Positions 1-6,829 of a stretch of 64,000 nucleotides of DNA are shown here, in pieces (position 1 is the first letter of the stretch; the number at the start of each line of letters is the position of its first letter). A model generated the notes under the pieces. That model made no database searches. It was not told the origin of the DNA and saw only the letters and a program-made list of their open reading frames with translations. Both the position numbers and the translations under genes were made by a program. The stretch is from Nonomuraea fuscirosea (GTDB lineage: Bacteria > Actinomycetota > Actinomycetes > Streptosporangiales > Streptosporangiaceae), in assembly GCF_003001935.1 (NCBI RefSeq), contig NZ_PVNG01000016.1, forward strand, positions 236,490-300,489, written 5' to 3'.

Positions 1-474
1 GGCGAGGCCCGCCGCCTCGGCGTCCCCCGCGACCTGCTCCGCGCCCCCTGGCCCGATCTCGACTTCCTGGGCTGGCGCGATCCGGGGGCGCCAGAGCGCG
101 CCTACCTGGTCGCCGAACGGGACGGCAGCCCCGTCGGCGTGGCATTGCGCCTGGCCCAGGGCGTACGCAGGAGCGTCACCAAGACCACGCTCTGCTCGGT
201 CTGCGTGACACCGCACACCGGCCCCGGCGTCGCCTTGTTCACCGCGCCCCGCGTCGGCCCGGCCGGCCGTCAGGGCAACACGGTCGGCCTCTACATGTGC
301 GCCGACCTGGACTGCTCGCTCTACATCCGGGACAAGAAGCAGACGGAGCTGGGGGAGCGGTTCGAGTCGCTCAACGTGGCGGAGCGCGTCGTCAGGGCCG
401 CCGCGAACCTGGACGCCTTCCTCGAACGCGTCCTCGACGGCGACCTCGCCGGCACGCGCCAGGCGCGCGGGTAG
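1..474 (+). CDS. FBP-type treble-clef zinc-finger protein, 3' part
   Basis: The reading frame is open from the first base, so the gene starts upstream of the window and 157 codons are seen. The protein resembles the C-terminal zinc-finger domain of FBP proteins, which bind elongation factor G; the Firmicute relatives (FusB type) rescue EF-G from fusidic acid. In the visible part a pair CSVC (fragment residues 65-68) and a pair C-ADLD-C (99-104) give the four zinc ligands, between which lies a Gly-rich loop. The C-terminal helix contains NVAERVVRAAANL, typical of the family. A GTG at base 139 is internal, not a start. Whether the actinobacterial member binds EF-G is inferred from the family. 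The N-terminal domain cannot be judged. Confidence 0.8.
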   Translation, partial: GEARRLGVPRDLLRAPWPDLDFLGWRDPGAPERAYLVAERDGSPVGVALRLAQGVRRSVTKTTLCSVCVTPHTGPGVALFTAPRVGPAGRQGNTVGLYMCADLDCSLYIRDKKQTELGERFESLNVAERVVRAAANLDAFLERVLDGDLAGTRQARG

Positions 475-516
475 CCCGTCGGCGGGAAGGACGACGCCCA
501 GGCACGCTGGCGAGGT

Positions 517-640
517 CGACGTTCGGCGCTCGAGACGCTGGCGGGGGCGATGTACGGCGGTTGAGACGCCTGGCGGGGCGATGTACGGCGGTTGAGACGC
601 CTGGCGGGGCGACGTCTGACAGCTGGGACGTTGGCGGGGG
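517..640. repeat. Four tandem copies of a 31-bp unit
   Basis: Copies lie at 517-547, 548-578, 579-609 and 610-640. The two middle copies are identical; the outer two are diverged but keep the frame of 31 bases, each ending in TGGCGGGG or a close variant. No gene is seen here. The array is downstream of the FBP gene stop and may be a simple slipped-strand expansion. Confidence 0.85.
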
Positions 641-876
641 GCGACGCTCAGCGCGCGCCCGCGGACGGGAAGGGCCGTCAGCGGCGTCAGCCGGCTCCGC
701 GGGACCCGCGGCCGCTCACAGGCGGACGGCGGGCGGCGGGGCGCCGGCGTGAACGTCGCCCATGACTTGGACCGCCCGTCCACCCCGGCCGGTTCCATCG
801 GTGCCGGTACCAGTTGAAGCTGCCGGTGCCCCGCCTGCCGTCATCGCCACGCGCACCGTCCGCGCGGCGGCGCACC

Positions 877-1068
877 ACGCCCCGGGAGCCGGAGGTGCTG
901 GGCCTGCTCGCGACCGGGATGAGCTGTGTCTGCTCGTGACGGGGTGAACTGCTCCTGCTCGCGACCGGGCTGAGCAACGCCGAGTTCGCAGGCCGGCTGA
1001 GCCTCAGCCCGACGACGGTGAAGACTCATGTCGCGCGGGTCGGGCTCCCGCTCCGGTGCGACGCCTGA
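877..1068 (+). pseudogene. Remnant of a LuxR/NarL-type HTH domain
   Basis: In one frame the sequence reads TPREPEVLGLLATGMS, then an in-frame TGA (937-939), then LLLLATGLSNAEFAGRLS and SPTTVKTHVARV before a second stop at 1066. This matches the C-terminal DNA-binding helix-turn-helix of NarL/FixJ response regulators, whose usual form is REREVL..LATGLSNAEIA...SPATVKTHVARVL. The segment LLATG(M/L)S occurs twice about 50 bases apart, so a short tandem duplication carrying the stop seems to have broken the gene. No receiver domain is seen upstream and the last helix is lost. The rest of the 475-1183 spacer holds the 31-bp repeats and no gene I can support. Confidence 0.6.
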
Positions 1069-1110
1069 CGACATGTCGTGCTGGCAAGGGAAAAGTACGC
1101 CCCCGGAGGC

Positions 1111-1152
1111 GGTATTTGTCCTTCGACCCACCGGCCCGGCCCTTCCTACTCT
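1111..1152 (+). promoter_or_regulatory. Candidate promoter with GGTATTTGT upstream element
   Basis: GGTATTTGT (1111-1119) is followed after exactly 27 bases by TACTCT (1147-1152), a possible -10 box, 32 bases before the lipoprotein start. The same element and the same spacing occur at 14715-14756 before another exported protein. The function is inferred from this coincidence. Confidence 0.35.
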
Positions 1153-1183
1153 GAGGTCAGGCCGACGGTGGGGGGAGGGTGTC

Positions 1184-1813
1184 ATGCGAGCTCGTACGTG
1201 GACCGTTGTGGCGGTGCTGCCACTGGCGCTTACGGCCTGCTCAGCAGCCGGGATCGATCGTGCCACCCCGTCCGCGATCGACCCCGCCCCCACCTCGGCC
1301 CCCGCACCGGGCCGCGAGCCCGCCGCCCGGCCACCGGCACCGGACCCCTCGGGCGCAGGTCCGGCGGCGGGCTTTCCGGACGGAAGCCCTGGAGCGGATC
1401 CCTCGGGTGGGAGGCCGCAGGATGGGGCCGAGCCGGTGGCCGGAGCCACGTTCAAGGCCGGGACGGCGGGCAGTGCGGAGGTTGCGGTGATCGCGCTGCG
1501 ACGTCGCGGCAAGCTGCTCGACCTGGTGCTGTCGATCACCGCGCACGCGAAGGGGGCGGGTTACGTCTCGGCCCAGGAGTTCACCGGCGCCGGCCCTTCG
1601 GCGATCACCCTGGTGGACAACGTCAGGCTCAAGCGGTACCTGATCGTCCGGGACTCGGAGAACCGGCCGCTGCAGCCGCCGAACTGGATCGTCAAGGCAG
1701 GCGAGCCCAGCGTGCGGACCTACACCTTCCCGGCTCCAGGGCCCGAGGTGAAGGCGCTCGACGTGAGCATCGGAAGCGAACCGCCGCTCCGCGACGTGCC
1801 GGTGACGCCGTGA
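1184..1813 (+). CDS. Putative lipoprotein, unknown function
   Basis: This 209-residue protein starts with a lipoprotein signal: basic MRAR, a hydrophobic stretch and a lipobox LTAC with the modified Cys at residue 19. A Pro/Ala/Gly-rich linker (about 20-85) follows, then a globular beta-rich domain (about 85-209) containing VISVxx-like strands and an Asp-Asn-rich region. It would be anchored on the outer face of the cytoplasmic membrane. The ATG at 1184 is preferred over in-frame codons further upstream because GGGGGAGGG precedes it closely and the signal peptide begins there. The stop overlaps the GTG start of the next gene by three bases (GTGA), so the two are translationally coupled. I do not recognise the C-terminal domain. 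Confidence 0.75.
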   Translation: MRARTWTVVAVLPLALTACSAAGIDRATPSAIDPAPTSAPAPGREPAARPPAPDPSGAGPAAGFPDGSPGADPSGGRPQDGAEPVAGATFKAGTAGSAEVAVIALRRRGKLLDLVLSITAHAKGAGYVSAQEFTGAGPSAITLVDNVRLKRYLIVRDSENRPLQPPNWIVKAGEPSVRTYTFPAPGPEVKALDVSIGSEPPLRDVPVTP

Positions 1814-2412
1814 GCCCCCTCGTCTTGGCGCTGGCGATCGCCCTGCTGAGCCCATCATCCGGGGCCGTGCCGCTGAGCCCACCGTCCGGAGTCGCGCCGC
1901 TGAGCCCGCCTCTTGGGGGCGTGTCGCTGAGTCCGCTGGCTGGGGTCGTGTCGCTGAGCCCGCCGGCCGAGGTGCCTGAGGAGAATCTGCGGGCCGCGGT
2001 GCTCGACCTGACGCTCACCGTTCAGCCGCTGCGGACCGAGACCGCCGAAGGGCGCGGGCGCAGGATCACGATCTCGTCGGACGTGCTGTTCGGCTTCGAC
2101 CGGGCCACGCTGACGCCGCTCGCCGTCCGCCACCTGGCCGCCGTGGCCACTCGTCTGCGTACGGCCACCGGCACCGTACGGGTGGACGGCTACACCGATG
2201 CGCTGGGCACGACCGCGTACAACGTGGGCCTGTCCAGGCGCCGCGCCGAGAGCGTCAAGCGGGAGCTGGACCGCGTCCTCGCCGGCCGGCCGCGCGTCGT
2301 GGCGGCGGGCCACGGCGAAGCCGATCCGGTCGCCCCCAATACGGAAGGCGGCGCGGACAACCCGGCCGGCCGAGCCGAGAACCGCCGCGTGGTGATCCAC
2401 TTCACCGGCTGA
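1810..2412 (+). CDS. OmpA-family peptidoglycan-binding protein
   Basis: The protein has 200 residues. After a short hydrophobic N-terminus (LVLALAIALL) come five copies of a nine-residue repeat of the LSPPSGVAP type (residues 13-57), then an OmpA C-terminal domain (about 85-200). The key features of that domain are FGFDRATLTP, a VDGYTDALGTTAYN segment with the Asp that contacts diaminopimelate, and LSRRRAESVKREL. Such domains bind peptidoglycan non-covalently. The start is a GTG overlapping the stop of the lipoprotein gene, so both products are probably made together and may act as an envelope pair. In Gram-positive actinomycetes OmpA-like domains are usually carried by secreted or lipid-anchored proteins, as here. 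Confidence 0.8.
   Translation: MSPLVLALAIALLSPSSGAVPLSPPSGVAPLSPPLGGVSLSPLAGVVSLSPPAEVPEENLRAAVLDLTLTVQPLRTETAEGRGRRITISSDVLFGFDRATLTPLAVRHLAAVATRLRTATGTVRVDGYTDALGTTAYNVGLSRRRAESVKRELDRVLAGRPRVVAAGHGEADPVAPNTEGGADNPAGRAENRRVVIHFTG
1846..1980 (+). repeat. Five in-frame 27-bp repeats encoding LSPPxxxxx
   Basis: Copies start at 1846, 1873, 1900, 1927 and 1954 and encode nine-residue units beginning LSP. They form a Pro-rich stalk between the membrane end and the OmpA domain of the gene above. Copy number may vary between strains; that is inference. Confidence 0.85.
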
Positions 2413-2518
2413 ACCCCGTGAATCGGCTGGATCCGCGTGGACCGGCTGAGCCTTCGCAGCGGCTGCGAGTGCGGCCGGGTCACCCCCGTGGCCGGGTCAC
2501 CCCCGTGGGCGGGCGCCG

Positions 2519-3634
2519 TCAAGGCCGGTCGCGCTGGGACGCGGCCGCGTGGCAGGCGCCGAAGCCCTCCGTGCGCAGGACGATGCGGCCTGAGCGGACC
2601 CGGATCGCGACCTCCGTCGTGTCCTCCGGCTCCGGGACCCCGGCCGCCGCCGCCAGCGCGCCCGACTCGTCGTACACGATCCGCAGCCTCGGCCACGCCG
2701 GCTTCGGGAACGCCTGGCGCAGGCAGGTGCCGACCTCGGCGATCACCAGCCGGGCCAGCGGAAGCACCTCCGCGGGCGTACGGGTGACGACCACGGCGGT
2801 GACCTCGGCCCCGGGCGGCGCGGCGCGTACGGACTCCTCGGCCGCCGAGAGCCGGTGCACCCCGAGCACCGCCACCACCCCGTCGCGCCCGAGCCGCGCC
2901 GCCTCGCCGTCAGCCAGGCCACGGACGGCGCGCGGCGGCGACCAGGGCTCGTCGGTCTGCTGCACCTCCGGGATCATGGGCGCGACCGTCCAGCGGTCGT
3001 CCAGGTCGAGCTCGGCCAGCCCCTCGCACACCCGGATCACGTCGAACGCGTCGACGAACCCCGGCGCCGCCGCCGAGAGCTGCCCGGCCCCCTGCAGCAC
3101 CGTGAGCGCCGCCCCGGCCAGCCGCACCAGCCGCCCGTCCGGCTCCTTCGGCTTCCGCAGCCGCTCCATGGCCAGCCCCAGCAGGATCGCGTTGAGCCGG
3201 GTGAGCTCGGCGAAGGGCTTGTGCAGGGTCTCGTCGGCGAGGATCTCGGGCATCAGATCGGCCCCGAGCCTGCTGGGCGCGTGCCGGTCCTCGGTCATCA
3301 GCGGCAGCCGGGTCACCCAGGCGCGCGCGACCTCCCCGAGTGCCTCCCGTACGGTGAGCGCCGGCTCGTCGAGCGGGATCACCGGGGCGCGCTCGGCCAG
3401 GTCGGCGAGGACGGCGAAGTAGAGCGCCCGTTTGCCGGGGAAGTTCGAGTACACCGCACCGCGCGTCAGCTCGGCCCGATCGGCGATCTCGTCGATCTTG
3501 GCGTCCCTGAATCCGCGTTCGGCGAACTCCTCCCTTGCCGCGGCCAGCACCTTCGCGCGATTGCGCTCCTGGGCCTCCGCCCTCGTGAGCCGGGCCAACC
3601 GTCCTCCACTCGTTGCCGTACGCGCTCGAACCAA
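2519..3634 (-). CDS. TetR-family regulator with extra redoxin-like C-terminal domain
   Basis: The N-terminal TetR DNA-binding domain is clear (about 15-75: RAKVLAAAREEFAERGF, then DAKIDEIADRAELTRGAVYS and NFPGKR). The usual TetR ligand domain ends near residue 215, but the protein runs to 371. The extra part contains AVVVTRTPAEV, LRIVYDESGALAAAAGV and AIRVRSGRIVLR, the order of strands seen in AhpC/TlpA-like redoxins, but without a CxxC. TetR proteins are usually about 200 residues, so this is a fusion or extension. The start is uncertain: TTG at 3634, or TTG at 3598, which has GGAGG just before it. It is divergent from a P450 over a perfect palindrome and probably represses it and itself. 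Confidence 0.75.
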   Translation of the reverse strand: MVRARTATSGGRLARLTRAEAQERNRAKVLAAAREEFAERGFRDAKIDEIADRAELTRGAVYSNFPGKRALYFAVLADLAERAPVIPLDEPALTVREALGEVARAWVTRLPLMTEDRHAPSRLGADLMPEILADETLHKPFAELTRLNAILLGLAMERLRKPKEPDGRLVRLAGAALTVLQGAGQLSAAAPGFVDAFDVIRVCEGLAELDLDDRWTVAPMIPEVQQTDEPWSPPRAVRGLADGEAARLGRDGVVAVLGVHRLSAAEESVRAAPPGAEVTAVVVTRTPAEVLPLARLVIAEVGTCLRQAFPKPAWPRLRIVYDESGALAAAAGVPEPEDTTEVAIRVRSGRIVLRTEGFGACHAAASQRDRP

Positions 3635-3650
3635 GATACCGTGGCCATTC

Positions 3651-3667
3651 GGATGATGGCATCATCC
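3651..3667. promoter_or_regulatory. Palindromic operator between TetR and P450
   Basis: GGATGATG-G-CATCATCC has two perfect 8-base arms around one base. It sits between the divergent starts of the TetR gene and the P450, where a TetR dimer would be expected to bind. Confidence 0.7.
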
Positions 3668-3702
3668 AAAATCTCTGAACATGTGAAAGTGGAGGCAAGG
3701 AC

Positions 3703-4911
3703 ATGACCGAAGTGCCGGAGATCGACCTGACCGACCCGGCGGTGCTGGCGGACCCGTACGCGGCGTACGCGCCGGTCAGGGAGGAATCACCGGTCGCGCG
3801 GCTGGTGGCTCCCGGGCTCGGCCCGTTCTGGGCCGTGACGCGGCATGAGGAGGCCCGCGCGATGCTGGCCGACCCGCGCATGGAGATCCGCGGCACCAGC
3901 TTCATGCGCCCCGACGTGCCCGAGCACTGCCTGCGCTACATGCGCACCATGTCCGAGATGAACGGCCCCGAGCACTCCCGCCTGCGCCGGCTGGTCGCGC
4001 CCGCGTTCACGCCGCGCCGGGCGGCCGAGTTCGCGCCGCGGATCGAGGAGATCGTCACCGGCCTGCTGGACGAGCTCCCCCAGGACGAGCCGGTGGACCT
4101 GCTGGCGCGCTTCGCCAGGCCGCTGCCGATGGAGGTCATCTGCGAGCTGGTCGGCATCCCCGCCGAAGACCGCCCGGCCTGGCGCGAGTACGGCGCCGCC
4201 GTCGCCGCGGGCCACGGCGAGACGTTCGCACGGGCCATCCCCGCCATCATGGAGGACGCCAAGGCGGCCATCGCCGGAGTGCGGGCCGAGCCGCGCGCAG
4301 ACCTGCTCTCCGACCTGGCCCGTGTCAACGAGGAGGACGGCGACCGCCTGTCCGACGACGAGCTCGTCACCATGGTCTGGCTGCTGGTGCTGGCCGGCCA
4401 GACGCCGACGAACCTCATCGCCAACGCCGTCGCGGCCCTGCTCGCCCACCCCGCCCAGCTCGCCGCGCTGCGCGACGACCCCGCGCTCATGCCGCGCGCC
4501 GTCGAGGAGCTGGCCCGCTGGTGCACCCCGCAGCCGATGACCGTCCCCCGCTTCCCCGCCGAAGACGTGGAGATCGGTGGCGTACGCATCCCGAAGGGGG
4601 AGCGCGTCACCGCCTCGATCCTGTCCGCCGGCCGGGACCCGCGCGTGTTCGGCGACCCCGGCACCCTCGACATCACCAGGGAGCCGGGGCCGCATCTCGC
4701 CTTCGGGCACGGGCCGCACTTCTGCGTCGGGGCGTCGCTGGCCCGCGTCCAGACCGGCATCGCGCTCGGGGCCCTGCTGCGCCGCTTCCCCCGGCTGGAG
4801 CCGGCCGGCCAGGCCGCGTACCTGCCCGACCCGGGCACCCTGCGCCTGACCTCCCTGCCCGTCACCCTGCGCCCGGCGGACCCGGTCCGAAGTAGATCCG
4901 GTCCGAAGTAG
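3703..4911 (+). CDS. Cytochrome P450
   Basis: A 402-residue soluble bacterial class I P450. The heme loop FGHGPHFCVGASLA holds the Cys ligand near residue 341, and the K-helix ExxR is in EELARW. The I-helix reads LAGQTPTN where most P450s have AGxET or AGxDT, so the usual acid before the conserved Thr is missing; this may change oxygen activation. A ribosome site GGAGG (3691-3695) lies 7 bases before the ATG. No ferredoxin or reductase gene is adjacent, so electrons must come from elsewhere. Expression is probably controlled by the divergent TetR. The last codons and the stop lie inside a 16-bp tandem repeat. The substrate is unknown. Confidence 0.9.
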   Translation: MTEVPEIDLTDPAVLADPYAAYAPVREESPVARLVAPGLGPFWAVTRHEEARAMLADPRMEIRGTSFMRPDVPEHCLRYMRTMSEMNGPEHSRLRRLVAPAFTPRRAAEFAPRIEEIVTGLLDELPQDEPVDLLARFARPLPMEVICELVGIPAEDRPAWREYGAAVAAGHGETFARAIPAIMEDAKAAIAGVRAEPRADLLSDLARVNEEDGDRLSDDELVTMVWLLVLAGQTPTNLIANAVAALLAHPAQLAALRDDPALMPRAVEELARWCTPQPMTVPRFPAEDVEIGGVRIPKGERVTASILSAGRDPRVFGDPGTLDITREPGPHLAFGHGPHFCVGASLARVQTGIALGALLRRFPRLEPAGQAAYLPDPGTLRLTSLPVTLRPADPVRSRSGPK

Positions 4912-4945
4912 ATCCGGTCCGAAGTAGATCCGGTCCGAAGTAGAT
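4882..4945. repeat. Four 16-bp tandem repeats across a stop codon
   Basis: The unit CCGGTCCGAAGTAGAT occurs four times without change (4882, 4898, 4914, 4930). Because 16 is not a multiple of three, the frame shifts in each copy, and the P450 stop TAG (4909-4911) is created in the second copy. A change in copy number would alter nothing before the stop. The array fills the space between two convergent genes. Confidence 0.9.
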
Positions 4946-4950
4946 CCGGC

Positions 4951-5709
4951 CTAAGGGGCGTCCTCGCCGACGAACATGCGGCAGATCGGCACCGTCGGAG
5001 GCCCGGCCGCGGCCGCGTACGGCTCGCTGTCGTCGCGCGGCTCGTAGCCGAGCTTCATGGCCGAGGAGATGTCCCAATGCCGCCTCGTGTTCGCCGACAT
5101 GCCGAAATGGGCGCTCCAGCCGGGACCGGCCCGCAGCGCGGCCGCCATCAGCGCGCCCGCGTCGCGGTCCGACAGCCACACGCCGAGGTAGCGCCGCTCG
5201 GACAGGGGATAACCGGTCGCGCCGAGGCGCAGGCAGACCACCGAGGCGCCGGTCCGCTCCGCGTGCAGCCGGCCGAGCGACTCGACGACGAGCTTGCTCA
5301 GCCCGTACGAGCAGCAGGGGCGCGGCTCCCACCCGGGGTCCACCGGGCGGTGCTCGGGCCGGTTGTACTCGCCCATCACGTGCACCGAACTAGCCAGGAC
5401 CACCCGCGGCACGGCACGCGTCGCGGCGGCGTCGAGGAGCCGCTCGGTGAGGGCCACGTTGGCGCGGTAGACCTCCTCCCAGCGGGCGTCCGTCCTGGGA
5501 TCGGCCGCCAGATGCACCACCGCGGACGCCCCGGCCAGCACCTCCTCGGCCAGCCCCGGCTCGGCCAGGTCGCCGGTCACGACCTCCTCGCCCGGCGCCG
5601 CCACGCCCGTCACCCGGTCGACGATCCGCAGCGGGTACTCCTTCAGCAGCGCCGGCCGCACCAGCCTGCCCACCCGCCCGAACCCACCCGTCACCACAAC
5701 CGGCCCCAT
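4951..5709 (-). CDS. NAD-dependent epimerase/dehydratase
   Basis: A 252-residue short-chain dehydrogenase of the extended type. The dinucleotide loop VTGGFGRVGR is at residues 5-14, the active-site Ser is in LASSVHVMG, and the catalytic YxxxK is YGLSK. DPRTDARWEEVYRANV is typical of the family, and uronate dehydrogenase-like members end as this one does, with a YLGVWLSDRD region. It may act on a sugar or sugar acid; the exact substrate cannot be read. The ATG at 5709 is chosen because GGAAGG lies just before it and the Rossmann loop follows at once. Upstream codons in the same frame encode low-complexity sequence. Confidence 0.8.
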   Translation of the reverse strand: MGPVVVTGGFGRVGRLVRPALLKEYPLRIVDRVTGVAAPGEEVVTGDLAEPGLAEEVLAGASAVVHLAADPRTDARWEEVYRANVALTERLLDAAATRAVPRVVLASSVHVMGEYNRPEHRPVDPGWEPRPCCSYGLSKLVVESLGRLHAERTGASVVCLRLGATGYPLSERRYLGVWLSDRDAGALMAAALRAGPGWSAHFGMSANTRRHWDISSAMKLGYEPRDDSEPYAAAAGPPTVPICRMFVGEDAP

Positions 5710-5982
5710 GCCCCGCCTTCCTCTCCTCTTCCCGACCGTACGCCGCCCCCCACCCCCTGACCACATTCCTCCGCGCCCGCACCGCCGGGCGGGTGGTCTC
5801 CATCGCCCGAACCCAGGAGGTGAGAACGGTTCTGATACTGTGACGGTCGTTCGACGAGATCGGCCGGAGGAGGTGAGCCCCATCAACGCTGTGTCAGGCT
5901 GGGTGCTCCCTTCCATCAGCCAAGCGGCCCACCAGGACTGAGGTGGCCGCGGGAGCGCCCATCGGCGTTCCGAAAGGCATTC
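5710..5982. other. Divergent spacer with possible leader ORF
   Basis: This 273-base spacer separates the epimerase (minus) and HemK-like (plus) genes. It contains two strong Shine-Dalgarno-like runs, AGGAGGTGAG (5813-5822) and GGAGGAGGTGAG (5866-5877). After the second, a short frame from GTG 5873 or GTG 5891 runs to TGA 5939-5941 (22 or 16 codons, including one Trp). Neither start has ideal spacing, so a translated leader is possible but weakly supported. Confidence 0.3.
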
Positions 5983-6777
5983 ATGTCGGTTTCTTCGTCA
6001 TCTACCACCACCGCTGAGATCGTCCTGCGGCTCCGGGCCGCCGGATGCGTGTTCGCCGAGGACGAGGCCGCGCTGCTCGTCTCCGCCGCGCCCACTCCCG
6101 AGGCTCTGACCGCCATGGTCGCGCGCCGCATGGACGGGGAACCGCTCGAACACGTCCTGGGCTGGGCGGAGTTCTGCGGGCTGCGCGTCGCCGTGGCGCC
6201 CGGGGTGTTCGTGCCCCGGCCGCGTACCGCGTTCCTCATCGAGCAGGCGGTCGAGCTGGGGCGCGCGGCCGCCGGAGCGGCGGTGGTCCTGGACATGTGC
6301 TGCGGGACCGGCGCGATGGGCGCGGCGGTGGCGGCCGGCCTCGACCGGGCCGAGCTGCACGCCGCCGACCTCGACCCCGCCGCCGTGGCCTGCGCCCGCC
6401 GCAACCTGCCCGGCGCGTACGTCTACCAGGGCGACCTGTACGACCCCCTGCCCGTCACCCTGCGCGGCCGGGTGCACGTCCTCATCACCAGCCCTCCGTA
6501 CGTGCCGACGGAGTCGGTCGGCCTGCTGCCCCCCGAGGCCCGGCTGCACGAGCCGCTGATGGCCCTCGACGGCGGCCCGGACGGGCTCGACGTGGTGCGC
6601 CGCGTGATCGCCGGAGCCCCCGGCTGGCTCGCCCCCGGCGGCCACCTGCTGGTGGAGACGAGCGAACGCCAGGCGGAGGCCACGGCCGGCGCGGTGACGG
6701 CGGCCGGGCTGGACGCCCGCGTGACCACCTCGGACGAGCTGGACGCCACCGCGATCATCGGCACGCGCCCTTCCTGA
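5983..6777 (+). CDS. HemK/PrmC-like protein N5-glutamine methyltransferase
   Basis: The 264-residue protein has the PrmC layout: a helical N-terminal domain (about 1-85, with EPLEHVLGWAEFCGL) and a Rossmann SAM domain with VLDMCCGTGAMGAAVA and the acidic AADLDPAAV. The catalytic loop is SPPYVP, where true PrmC has NPPY. PrmC methylates the Gln of the GGQ motif in release factors; a separate actinobacterial group annotated as putative N5-glutamine methyltransferases has this form and its substrate is unknown. The N-terminus is shorter than in PrmC and starts with a Ser/Thr run. The Asn-to-Ser change suggests another substrate, though the loop still fits an amide or similar group. Confidence 0.8.
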   Translation: MSVSSSSTTTAEIVLRLRAAGCVFAEDEAALLVSAAPTPEALTAMVARRMDGEPLEHVLGWAEFCGLRVAVAPGVFVPRPRTAFLIEQAVELGRAAAGAAVVLDMCCGTGAMGAAVAAGLDRAELHAADLDPAAVACARRNLPGAYVYQGDLYDPLPVTLRGRVHVLITSPPYVPTESVGLLPPEARLHEPLMALDGGPDGLDVVRRVIAGAPGWLAPGGHLLVETSERQAEATAGAVTAAGLDARVTTSDELDATAIIGTRPS

Positions 6778-6829
6778 TCCCTCGTTGATCGGCGATCATC
6801 GTCTCGAGGCCGGACGAAGGAGGCATCGG

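Noticed and set aside
517..640. CRISPR-like array
   Set aside because: The 31-bp units are directly tandem with no spacers and no cas genes are present.
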